A stretch of DNA of 64,000 nt from NCBI GenBank assembly GCA_049324835.1, contig JBMOMT010000053.1:1-64000 (forward strand). Reading direction: 5' to 3'. Under the pieces are notes generated by a model that was given only the letters and a program-made list of their open reading frames with translations, was not told where the DNA came from and made no database searches. Shown here in pieces: positions 56,783 to 64,000 of the stretch; within the stretch, counting starts at the first letter, position 1; each line of letters starts with the position of its first letter. The position numbers and the translations under genes are program-made. The stretch comes from JBMOMT01 sp049324835 (GTDB lineage Bacteria; Chloroflexota; Anaerolineae; CAYNKW01).

Positions 56783-57529
56783 CTAATTTCCCGCCCGCGG
56801 GATGTTGGCCGCCAGAGCCGCCCCCACGATGCCAGCCTCGTTGTACAGCCGCGCCGGCAGCACCTCGGCCTGAACGGTGAGCAACGGCAGAAATTTTTCA
56901 CTCCTCTTGCTCACCCCGCCGCCCAGAATGATCAGATCCGGCCACAGTAACCGTTCCAGAGCCCATAGATACCGGTCGAGTCGGGCTGCCCACCGCTTCC
57001 ACGAGAGTTTTTCCCGCGTGCGGGCCGCAGCAGAAGCCCGTCGTTCAGCGTCCTGGCCCTGAATCTCGATGTGACCCAACTCTAAATTGGGCACCAGACG
57101 TCCATCGACAAAAAGCGCCGTGCCCAGGCCGGTGCCCAGCGTCACTATCAGCACCACTCCAGCGCGACCCTTGCCGGCCCCAAAGGCCATCTCGGCCAGA
57201 CCGGCGGCGTCGGCGTCGTTGACCACCCAGGTAGGGCAGCCGGTGGCCTCGGCAAAGAGCGTTGCGGCATCGGTGCCGATCCAGCTTTTGTGAACGTTGG
57301 CCGCCGTGAGAGTCACACCGTTGCGGATAGGCGCGGGAAAACCACATCCCACTGGCCCACGCCAGTCGAAATGCTCCACGATCTCGGCCACCGTTTGAGC
57401 CACCGCAGCCGGCTTGGACGGCTGCGGTGTGGCGATGCGGCAGCGAGGAGCCAACAGGGCGCCGGTCTCTATATCCACCGGCGCGCCCTTGATGCCCGAG
57501 CCCCCAATGTCTATGCCCAAGATGTCCAT
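56783..57529 (-). CDS. ppgK: Polyphosphate/ATP glucokinase-like ROK kinase
   Basis: A 248-residue ROK-type sugar kinase, most like polyphosphate-dependent glucokinases, which phosphorylate glucose. Features: LGIDIGGSGIKGAPVD (phosphate 1), VGCGFPAPIRNG, CPTWVVNDADAAGLAEM with catalytic Asp, and VLIVTLGTGLGTALFVDGRLVPNLELGH. The short ROK form and the GSGIKGA variant fit PpgK. The start at 57529 follows GGAGAG and lies 17 bases beyond the sbcC stop; the two are probably co-transcribed. Confidence 0.85.
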   Translation of the reverse strand: MDILGIDIGGSGIKGAPVDIETGALLAPRCRIATPQPSKPAAVAQTVAEIVEHFDWRGPVGCGFPAPIRNGVTLTAANVHKSWIGTDAATLFAEATGCPTWVVNDADAAGLAEMAFGAGKGRAGVVLIVTLGTGLGTALFVDGRLVPNLELGHIEIQGQDAERRASAAARTREKLSWKRWAARLDRYLWALERLLWPDLIILGGGVSKRSEKFLPLLTVQAEVLPARLYNEAGIVGAALAANIPRAGN

Positions 57530-57546
57530 GTCTGACTCTCCAGAAT

Positions 57547-60102
57547 CTAGTTCACCGCGAACTGTGAGCCTTGAGGCGTCTTCCACACGTCGATGCGTGT
57601 GGTAAAGGCATCTTTTAGCTCATCGATGTGGGTGACCACCAGGATGCGGGCAAAGTCATCCTTGATAGCGTTGATGGCTTCCACCAACCGACCGCGCCCC
57701 TCGGCATCCTGAGAGCCGAACCCTTCGTCGATGACCAGCGTTTGCAGGCTGGCGCCCGCACGACGCGCCAGCAGTTTGCTCAGGGCGATTCGCACCGCAA
57801 AGTTGACGCGGAATTTCTCGCCGCCGGAATAAAGCTCATAGCTGCGCGTGCCCCGTTCGTCGGAAATGTGAATATCCAGCGTTTCGCGGGCCTCGCCGCG
57901 CTGCGTCTGGCGTTGTGTTTCCAGGTGCACACTCATACGGCCATCGGTCATACGGCTCAGCAGAGTGTTGGCTTCATCCTCGATGTCTGGCGCAGCATTC
58001 TCGATGATGAGCGCCTGCACGCCCTGCCTGCCAAAAGCCAGGCGCAGCTCGTCCAAGATGGCCTGCTCCTGAGCCAGCTTTTTTTGTTCGGCCGTCTTTT
58101 CCTCTCGCTGATTGGCGAGGTATTCACAATGGGCCAGCTTTTGCCGGGCTGCTACCATCCGATCCCGCGCCAGTCGCTCTTGGGTCTGGAGCTCGTCCAG
58201 CCGTTTCTGCGCCTCGACCAACTGCCGGCCCAGGCCGCTCAATGCCTGTACCTCGGCGTCCAGACGATCGCGCTTTTCAGTGTCTGCAGCCAGGCTGTCT
58301 TGCAGCCGCCGCCGACGGGCCTGCAGATCCACCAGCGCAGCCAGCCACTGTTCGCGGCGCGCCAGGGCGGCATCGAGCCGCGCCTTTTCGGCTTCCCAAT
58401 CGGCCAGCGAGGCCAGACGAGCCTGAGCCTCCTGGTGGGCCTGAGTGTCGTAGCCCAGGGCATCCAGCTCTAACAACAACGCCTGCAGAGCGGTCCGTTC
58501 CTGAACGGCGTAATCCTCCTCTGCCAGCCGAACCTCCACCGCTGCCAGGTGTTCCTGATATTCTGTCAGCGCCGCCGCCGCCGCTTCGGCCTCCTCCAGA
58601 CTTTTGGCCAGCGCCCCTTCACGGTGCTGCAACGCCTGTCGCGCCCGCAGTTCACCATCCACAGCCTGGATGTTCCGCGCCAGCGACTCCTGCCGCGCCT
58701 GCATCGCCTCCAACCGGGTGCGGTTGTCGCGAAAGGTGTCGCCCATCTCTTTGCCCTGACGTTGCAGCTCGGCCGCCACTCGATTGCGGTGTTCGGCGCT
58801 GAGCGTCTGTTGGCAGAACGGGCAGACGGCCTCGGCTGCCTGAAGCGCGTCCAGATGTTCACGCAGCGGCTGCATATCTTCCAGCAGACGTTCGTTTCTC
58901 TCCCCCAACGCAGACATTTCGGCGACCAGCCGGGCCAGCTCTTCCCGCCAGTCCTTTTGTTGAGCTTCCCGTTCGGAAAGGTGAGCCAGACGCCCCTGAA
59001 CCTGCTCCAGATCGGCCCGCAGCGCCGGAGCCTGCCCGGCCCTGGCGGAAAGGTCAACCACCTGCCGCGTCAGTGCATCCCGTTCCGATTCGATAGCGCG
59101 GCGGGCATCGGCCACCGCCGCCGCCAGTTTTTCGCGACGTTCGTTCAGCGTCAACAGTTGAGCCGCCTTGAGACTCAGGGCGTCGGCCTGCTCGCGAGTG
59201 GCCTGATAAGCAGCCACACCACGCCCGATCTCGTCGCCGCGGGCGATCAAGGCCTCGTCCTCGGCCAGCATGGCTTGCTGCCGCGTCGTCTGTTCGTCGA
59301 TCTCGGCCAGTTCACGCCGGGCCTGCGCCAGGCGATGCTCCAGATCGACCAGTTGCCCTTGCTGCACCTCCAAAGTGCGCTGCCGGGCGCGCACCGCATC
59401 GCGCGCTGCTTCGGCCTGGCCCACCTGAACCGATAGGCGAGCGGCCTCGGCCTGCGCGCCCTCCAGATCCGACTCGAACGTGGAGCGCAGAGCCAGTTCG
59501 GAGTCTATCTCGGCGATACGCGCCTCGAGCAGGGCGATCTCTTCTTTGCAAGCTCTGGCCCTTGTTTTGGCCTGAGCCTCCAGGGCGTCGAACACTCCCA
59601 GGCCCAGAATCTCACCCAGGATACGTTTGCGCTCGCCAGGCGGTTTGACGGTGAACTCGTCGGCGCGCCCCTGGAGCAGAAACGCCGAATTGATAAAGGT
59701 ATCATAGTCCATGCGTAACAGATCATCGATGCTGGCCTGAGTGTCTCGCATCGTGGGCCCGGTGAGCGGGCGAAAGCGGCGCAGCGACTCGTCCCAACCG
59801 TGGAACTCTAACACACTCTGGCCTCTGCCGCGAGCGTCGCGCTTGCGGATGACCCGGTAGCGGCCTTCGCCCAACGAAAACTCGAACTCGACTTCCATCT
59901 CGGTCTCACCGTGATGGATCAACTCGTCGTCGCGGCGGGCGCGCGCCCGGCCCCACAGCGCCCAGGTCATGGCATCGAGCAGGGCCGATTTGCCGCTGCC
60001 GTTGTCGCCGGCCAGACAGGCCAGGTGGATACCGCCGAACTCGAGCGGCGGTACGTGCCGGTAACACAAAAAGTTGTGCAGATGTAATCTCAACGGGATC
60101 AC
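57547..60102 (-). CDS. sbcC: Exonuclease subunit SbcC (Rad50-like ATPase)
   Basis: An 851-residue SMC-like ATPase for processing DNA double-strand ends and hairpins, normally with nuclease SbcD. N-terminal Walker A (AGDNGSGKSALLDAMTWALWG), a long coiled coil with zinc hook CPFC (Cys427-Cys430), and C-terminal signature LYSGGEKFRVNFAVRIALS with Walker B LVIDEGFGSQD. GTG at 60102 has GGAGGCGAC upstream. No sbcD is adjacent. In a genome rich in palindromic repeats the enzyme is relevant because it cuts long hairpins. Confidence 0.9.
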   Translation of the reverse strand: MIPLRLHLHNFLCYRHVPPLEFGGIHLACLAGDNGSGKSALLDAMTWALWGRARARRDDELIHHGETEMEVEFEFSLGEGRYRVIRKRDARGRGQSVLEFHGWDESLRRFRPLTGPTMRDTQASIDDLLRMDYDTFINSAFLLQGRADEFTVKPPGERKRILGEILGLGVFDALEAQAKTRARACKEEIALLEARIAEIDSELALRSTFESDLEGAQAEAARLSVQVGQAEAARDAVRARQRTLEVQQGQLVDLEHRLAQARRELAEIDEQTTRQQAMLAEDEALIARGDEIGRGVAAYQATREQADALSLKAAQLLTLNERREKLAAAVADARRAIESERDALTRQVVDLSARAGQAPALRADLEQVQGRLAHLSEREAQQKDWREELARLVAEMSALGERNERLLEDMQPLREHLDALQAAEAVCPFCQQTLSAEHRNRVAAELQRQGKEMGDTFRDNRTRLEAMQARQESLARNIQAVDGELRARQALQHREGALAKSLEEAEAAAAALTEYQEHLAAVEVRLAEEDYAVQERTALQALLLELDALGYDTQAHQEAQARLASLADWEAEKARLDAALARREQWLAALVDLQARRRRLQDSLAADTEKRDRLDAEVQALSGLGRQLVEAQKRLDELQTQERLARDRMVAARQKLAHCEYLANQREEKTAEQKKLAQEQAILDELRLAFGRQGVQALIIENAAPDIEDEANTLLSRMTDGRMSVHLETQRQTQRGEARETLDIHISDERGTRSYELYSGGEKFRVNFAVRIALSKLLARRAGASLQTLVIDEGFGSQDAEGRGRLVEAINAIKDDFARILVVTHIDELKDAFTTRIDVWKTPQGSQFAVN

Positions 60103-60218
60103 GTCGCCTCCCCGTGGGTGCAGAATGGGACACGATGCCAGCACGACGATTGTAATCGGCTGGCGCGCCTTTGTCAAGCGCGCCCCTCGAAACGCTACCT
60201 GCCGCCTCAGCCAGGCCG

Positions 60219-61871
60219 TCAGGCAGCTCGTTTTTCGGCGTAATAGGTGTAATCGCCGGGATACTCGGTCAGATCACCGTCCTGTAACTCGACGATACGA
60301 TCTACCACCCGATCCAGGAAATAGCGGTCGTGTGAGACGACCAGCACGCTGCCTTCGAAATCGTCCAGGGCATTTTCCAGCACCTCGCAGGAAGGCAGAT
60401 CGAGATTGTTCGTGGGCTCGTCCAGGAGCAGAAAATTGGCCTCGGAGAGCATCAACCGGGCCAGTTGGAGGCGGCTGCGTTCACCGCCGGAAAGAGATCG
60501 CACCGGTTTGCGCACCATCTGGTAGGGAAAAAGAAACCTCCCCAGAAACCTCACCGCCTGCTCTTCCGACATCGGCCTCACCTGGCGGATTTCCTCCAAC
60601 AGACTCTTTTCCGGGTCTAGTATCTCGTGCTCCTGGGCATAATAACCCATACGAATGCTGGGGCCGATCTTGATCTGACCACCGCTGGGTATTTGCTGGC
60701 CCAGGATGCAACGCAGGAGCACACTCTTGCCCGCACCGTTAGGACCGAGCAGCCCCACCCGCTCGCCGTGCCAGATGAGCAGGTTCAGCCCTGCCAGCAC
60801 GATGTGTTCCTCACTCACGCCGCCACGCTGCGCAGTAAAAACCACATCCAGATCGACGATCTCGAGCACCTTTTTTGAGCCACGCCAGCCATTGAGCTCC
60901 AGGCCCATGCGTCGTTGTTCCAGCACGGGCTTTTCGACGCGGTCCATACGCTCCAGCATTTTGCGTCGACTGCGGGCCTGCCGGGCGTGCCGCTCGTCGA
61001 TGACGATGCTGGCCCAGTGCTCAAAACGGGCGATGGCCGCCTCGATACGCGCGATCTCTTTTTGCTGGGCCTCGTACATCTGTTGCTGGCGCAGCAGGCG
61101 CACCTGTTTTTCCACCGCGTAGGCCGAATAGTTGCCGGTACAAGTGGTGAGACGATGATCTTTTACCTCGGCGATGTGGCCCACGGTTTTGTCCAACAGG
61201 TAACGATCGTGAGAGACAATGATCACCGTGCCGGCAAAGCCAGAGATGAACGCTTCCAGATAGCCTTTTCTGTCCAGGTCGAGGTGATTGTCGGGCTCGT
61301 CGAGCAGCAGCACATCTGCCCCTGCCGAGAGCAGCCTGGCCAGACCCACCAGTTTTTTCTGCCCTCCAGAAAGGGTGCCCACAGGCTGCTCCAGTTCCGA
61401 ATCGACAAATCCCAGCGCGTGCAACACCTCACGCACGCGACTTTCGTGGGCATAACCATCCAGGCGCTCGAACTCGGTCTGGGCGCGGGCATAGGTTTCC
61501 ATCAACCGCGCCAGGCTGGCGGCGTCGTCGCAGGCGGATGGATCGGCCATACGAGCCTCCAGGCGGCGCAACTCGGCGTTGACGCCTGCCAGTTCGGTGG
61601 CGGCAGCCAGCGTCTCTTGCCACACGCTGAGCGAGCCATCGAGTTCTGGCTCCTGGGCCAGATACCCGATGCGCGTCTGACGGTGACGGGAAACAGAGCC
61701 ACTGTCGGCCTTGATCTGTCCGGCAATGATGCGCAGCAGGGTAGATTTGCCCGCGCCGTTGGGCCCCACGAGGCCGATCTTTTGGCCTCTTTGAATCTCC
61801 CAGCTCACCCCATCCAGCACCATCTGCGCGCCATAACTGTGCACGATACGATCCAACTGTACAAGGATCAC
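60219..61871 (-). CDS. ABC-F family ATPase (translation factor or antibiotic-resistance type)
   Basis: A 550-residue soluble protein with two ABC domains and no membrane part. Domain 1: GPNGAGKSTLLR, LSGGQKKLVGLA, LLLDEPDNHLDL; a linker of about 80 residues rich in Arg/Gln/Glu (the ribosome-contacting P-site tether region); domain 2: GPNGAGKSVLLR, LSGGERSRLQLA, LLLDEPTNNLDL. ABC-F proteins act on stalled ribosomes; a subset gives resistance to peptidyl-transferase drugs. DEPDNHLDL is a minor variant. GTG at 61871 follows GGGAGGTG. The leader has a small ORF and two terminator hairpins, so induction by ribosome stalling is likely. Confidence 0.88.
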   Translation of the reverse strand: MILVQLDRIVHSYGAQMVLDGVSWEIQRGQKIGLVGPNGAGKSTLLRIIAGQIKADSGSVSRHRQTRIGYLAQEPELDGSLSVWQETLAAATELAGVNAELRRLEARMADPSACDDAASLARLMETYARAQTEFERLDGYAHESRVREVLHALGFVDSELEQPVGTLSGGQKKLVGLARLLSAGADVLLLDEPDNHLDLDRKGYLEAFISGFAGTVIIVSHDRYLLDKTVGHIAEVKDHRLTTCTGNYSAYAVEKQVRLLRQQQMYEAQQKEIARIEAAIARFEHWASIVIDERHARQARSRRKMLERMDRVEKPVLEQRRMGLELNGWRGSKKVLEIVDLDVVFTAQRGGVSEEHIVLAGLNLLIWHGERVGLLGPNGAGKSVLLRCILGQQIPSGGQIKIGPSIRMGYYAQEHEILDPEKSLLEEIRQVRPMSEEQAVRFLGRFLFPYQMVRKPVRSLSGGERSRLQLARLMLSEANFLLLDEPTNNLDLPSCEVLENALDDFEGSVLVVSHDRYFLDRVVDRIVELQDGDLTEYPGDYTYYAEKRAA

Positions 61872-61884
61872 AGTTTCACCTCCC

Positions 61885-61918
61885 AAATAAAAAGACCGTG
61901 GGTGATCCGCGCCCACGG
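61885..61918 (-). terminator. Leader terminator hairpin 2, directly before the ABC-F gene
   Basis: On the minus strand CCGTGGG (61918-61912) pairs with CCCACGG (61902-61896), followed by UC and five U. Its 5' arm sits in the 12-base sequence GGCCGTGGGCGC that is also the 5' arm of hairpin 1. Confidence 0.8.
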
Positions 61919-61935
61919 CCCAGGAAGTGAACGAC

Positions 61936-61970
61936 AAAAAAGGCCGCCGGCGCGAGTGCGCCCACGGCCT
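61936..61970 (-). terminator. Leader terminator hairpin 1 of the ABC-F gene
   Basis: On the minus strand AGGCCG (61970-61965) with CGGCCT (61946-61941) and GGCGC (61962-61958) with GCGCC (61953-61949) form one long stem, followed by six U. The hairpin lies between the small ORF and hairpin 2. Confidence 0.78.
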
Positions 61971-61992
61971 ATAGTAAACATAAAAACCAGCG

Positions 61993-62085
61993 TCAGGGCA
62001 CACTCTTCCTGTGAAGGTGGCCATCGACGCTGCCCCGAACATCGGGCAGGCTCAATTGGGTGTGCCCAACACGGATGTGAATCAC
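61993..62085 (-). CDS. Candidate 30-residue leader peptide (uORF)
   Basis: A GTG-initiated open frame of 30 codons (begins MIHIRVGHTQLSL, ends HRKSVP) with GGAG 8 bases upstream, lying wholly inside the predicted leader of the ABC-F gene and stopping about 23 bases before terminator hairpin 1. Such small ORFs upstream of ABC-F genes sense drug-stalled ribosomes. Expression is inferred; the longer frame joined to the ABC-F gene is an alternative reading. Confidence 0.4.
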   Translation of the reverse strand: MIHIRVGHTQLSLPDVRGSVDGHLHRKSVP

Positions 62086-62112
62086 CGCCAGTGCTCCAAC
62101 AATGATGCGCCC

Positions 62113-62141
62113 ATTATACGCCACTCACAGTTGTCTGTCAA
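62113..62141 (-). promoter_or_regulatory. ABC-F promoter
   Basis: On the minus strand TTGACA (62141-62136) and TATAAT (62118-62113) with 17-base spacing. Transcription should start near 62106, giving a leader of about 235 bases. Confidence 0.85.
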
Positions 62142-62160
62142 ATAAAAGTGGTTTTGCCTG

Positions 62161-63993
62161 TCAACGGTTGCGGATGACCGCCGGCAAGTAGAGGGTGTGA
62201 GCCTGCAAGACCTCGATCTCGTCGTGATCCAGAGAACTGGCCACCCTGCCGCTCGAATCCGAGGCGCGCACTTCGACGACGTGGCTGCCCTGTGCCAGAG
62301 CAGGGGTCGTAAAAGTAAATGATTCGGCAGCCTCGTCGAACAGCCCATCGACAGCCTGTGCCGGCTGCCAGTTGCCGCCGTCTACCCGGAACTCGACTGC
62401 TGTGACCGTGGCATCGACGGTGGCCGCCACGCCGGTATAGGTGGGCGTGACATCGACAGTGGGGTTGGGAGAAAAATCGTCCAATGCCTGCACGGGCGCC
62501 TCACTGCCTGGCGCGACGACGACCACCGTCTCGATGGCGTCAAAGAGCCGGTCGCCGCCGTAGGCCGTACGCACCCGCAGATCGAGCCGGTAAATGCCCT
62601 GGCTCAGAGAGCTCGGAGAAAAAGTGAACGGCTCTTGAATGCTGTCCCAGTGACCATCGACGGGAGTAGCGGCCTGCCAGTCGCCGTCTTCCAGACGGTA
62701 ATCCACGCCGGTGATGCGGTTGATCGTGGCCGCAGGCCGCCGCTCCGATGGGTAGGCAAGATCACGCGCCGTGCCGCTGTAGACGATGGGCTCTCCACTC
62801 TCACGGGCCAGCGTGACCTCGGTTGTGGTATCCACCGGATCCAGGATACCGTCGCCGTCACCATCCCACCAACCGATCTGCCCTCTGGCATAAAAATCCA
62901 CGCTGCCATTGGTGTAGGGCCACACCTGACCGCGCATGATGCTGGATACGTTCGAGGCGCAAGCGCCATATTGGCTGTTCTGGTTTTCCACGTTCAGGTA
63001 GCCGGCGCGCGTTTCACAGGGGGTGCGGGCAGCGCTGTATTGATCCAACGCCAGGAAAATATGACCCATCTCGTGAGCGGCCACAGCGTCCATGTTGTGA
63101 ATGCCATACCCATTGTTGCCGTAGGTCATCACCATAAAGGGGCCGCCCAGATAGGCGTAGGCAAAGTAACCGTTGGCAAAATAATTGTCAACGTCGTTGG
63201 AACTGTCGACGACAAAGATGGCAAAGGCCCAGTCGGTGTGATAACTCTGGCGCAGGTCATTGATATAATTACGCACTTGCATAAAGTAGGCCGTGGTGCT
63301 GCTGTAGCCCAGATTGGCCATCACCTCACCGATCCACAGATTCTGCTCGCTCTGCGGGCGGTTGATGGGCTCGTAGCTGGTGGGTACAGGCTGGCTGAAA
63401 TGGTCGTCGTAGACAAAGGTGAGATGCGCCGCCGGCTCCAGAGCGGCCCACCAGTTGGTCGCGGCGACAATCTCGCTGTAGACCTGCTGCCGCTCGGTTG
63501 TCGTCCAGTCTTCAGTGGATGGGTCGACGCTGCCGTTGCTCTCCGGCAGGATGATACCCACCGCCACGGTGCCGATCATGAACTCGCTGGCGTGGTAGAA
63601 ATCGGGTTCACTGCTGGTGTCAGAGAGGATCACGACCTGGCCGTCCGATGGCAGATCGGGGGGTTGTAGCGCATCACCCACCAGCTCGTCGCCAGCCTGA
63701 GCCACGGTGAGCGTGCCAGCCTGCTCCGCAGATACCTGAGCCGCCAGCAGGTCGTTCCAGACCTGGGCTGCTTGCTGAGCCGAGGCTCCAAGAGCCGCCG
63801 CATCATCCGGGTTGACCGGCTCGCGAAACATCGCCGCCACACCGCTGGCTGCCAGTTGCTCGCCGGAAAGCATCCAGGGCACCTGGCCGATCAGGGCATT
63901 GGGTGGGAAAACGTGCCGCACCCGGGCGCCGATCCGCTCCAGATGTCGAACCGCTTCGCGGTAGGACACGCCGTCAACGATGAGCAACGCCAT
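62161..63993 (-). CDS. Secreted zinc-metalloprotease-like protein (5' end outside window)
   Basis: At least 610 residues; the frame runs to the right window edge, and the first visible Met is unlikely to be the true start because no signal peptide is seen. A zinc motif HEMGH (near 63063-63077) in AVAAHEMGHIFLALDQY suggests a metallopeptidase. C-terminal repeats (two segments with FTFSPSSLSQGIYRLDLRVR and FTFTTPALAQGSHVVEVRAS) look like Ig/cadherin-like folds. The end is HTLYLPAVIRNR, a tail common in Chloroflexota secreted proteins. Substrate unknown. Confidence 0.75.
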   Translation of the reverse strand: MALLIVDGVSYREAVRHLERIGARVRHVFPPNALIGQVPWMLSGEQLAASGVAAMFREPVNPDDAAALGASAQQAAQVWNDLLAAQVSAEQAGTLTVAQAGDELVGDALQPPDLPSDGQVVILSDTSSEPDFYHASEFMIGTVAVGIILPESNGSVDPSTEDWTTTERQQVYSEIVAATNWWAALEPAAHLTFVYDDHFSQPVPTSYEPINRPQSEQNLWIGEVMANLGYSSTTAYFMQVRNYINDLRQSYHTDWAFAIFVVDSSNDVDNYFANGYFAYAYLGGPFMVMTYGNNGYGIHNMDAVAAHEMGHIFLALDQYSAARTPCETRAGYLNVENQNSQYGACASNVSSIMRGQVWPYTNGSVDFYARGQIGWWDGDGDGILDPVDTTTEVTLARESGEPIVYSGTARDLAYPSERRPAATINRITGVDYRLEDGDWQAATPVDGHWDSIQEPFTFSPSSLSQGIYRLDLRVRTAYGGDRLFDAIETVVVVAPGSEAPVQALDDFSPNPTVDVTPTYTGVAATVDATVTAVEFRVDGGNWQPAQAVDGLFDEAAESFTFTTPALAQGSHVVEVRASDSSGRVASSLDHDEIEVLQAHTLYLPAVIRNR

Positions 63994-64000
63994 ATCGCCA

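Noticed and set aside
57547..60102. An sbcD partner next to sbcC
   Set aside because: The neighbours are a ROK kinase and an ABC-F gene; the phosphoesterase at 23953 is YfcE-like and too short to be SbcD.
1..64000. CRISPR arrays, tRNA and rRNA genes
   Set aside because: No evenly spaced repeat arrays, cloverleaf-like genes or ribosomal RNA signatures were seen on reading; the repeated elements are dispersed and palindromic.

Overview
The window reads as a high-GC chromosome segment of a Chloroflexota bacterium (Anaerolineae/Caldilineae-like). This is inferred from heptad-linker solute-binding lipoproteins, secreted proteins ending in a short LYLP-type tail, an archaeal-style type 2 IPP isomerase, a ferredoxin-fused geranylgeranyl reductase, and many palindromic dispersed repeats. 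No rRNA, tRNA, CRISPR array or intact transposase was found. Vegetative promoters are unusually easy to read: many match TTGACA-17-TATAAT almost perfectly.

Layout. 1-12.4 kb: an Asp/Glu racemase, then a GntR regulator with a consensus promoter and perfect palindromic operator, a peptide-type ABC importer in the order permease-binding protein-permease without its own ATPases, and a catabolic run (N-acyl-D-amino-acid deacylase, 3-hydroxyacyl-CoA dehydrogenase, amidohydrolase, class III aminotransferase) ending in decayed corrinoid methyltransferase remnants. 12.6-16.7 kb: a hydrolase lipoprotein, an HU-like pseudogene, and a cold-shock locus in which csp-rbp and a DEAD-box helicase diverge, each behind a leader carrying an intrinsic-terminator hairpin. 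16.9-24.6 kb: a receiver-Roadblock regulator, a DrrA-like exporter, a DUF3160 lipoprotein and a phosphoesterase. 24.6-28 kb: a Fur-feoABC iron operon with a 7-1-7 Fur-type box at the transcription start. 28-38.8 kb: a TrmB-like regulator, a membrane methyltransferase and second exporter, a GT-C glycosyltransferase, an FMN protein, PRPP synthetase, uronate isomerase, DegV, ferredoxin-GGR and ACP. 39-41.1 kb: idi2 and a polyprenyl synthase.

The most unusual part is 41.1-53.2 kb, a probable tungsten/molybdenum acquisition island. A structured leader RNA that looks like a Moco/Tuco riboswitch, with two tandem terminators, precedes a YkoE-like ECF S component fused to extracytoplasmic SUOX-like modules, a double-ATPase EcfA, an EcfT, a diheme cytochrome with similar modules, a phosphatase-superfamily lipoprotein, a two-module lipoprotein, tungstate permease and ATPase (TupBC), and a TupA tungstate-binding lipoprotein fused to two more modules that carry CxxC motifs. 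A molybdenum-storage-protein homologue and a DDTD-motif protein follow from their own promoter. About nine copies of the module occur in five proteins.

53.3-64 kb: an IS3 transposase remnant cut by a miniature element, a DUF4139 protein, infA, rpsU, a polyphosphate-type glucokinase, SbcC, an ABC-F ATPase whose leader has a small upstream ORF and two mutually exclusive terminator hairpins (an attenuation layout), and a truncated secreted metalloprotease-like gene at the right edge. A miniature inverted-repeat element family (five copies, one with a perfect 8-bp target duplication) and at least four other palindromic repeat families punctuate the intergenic regions.
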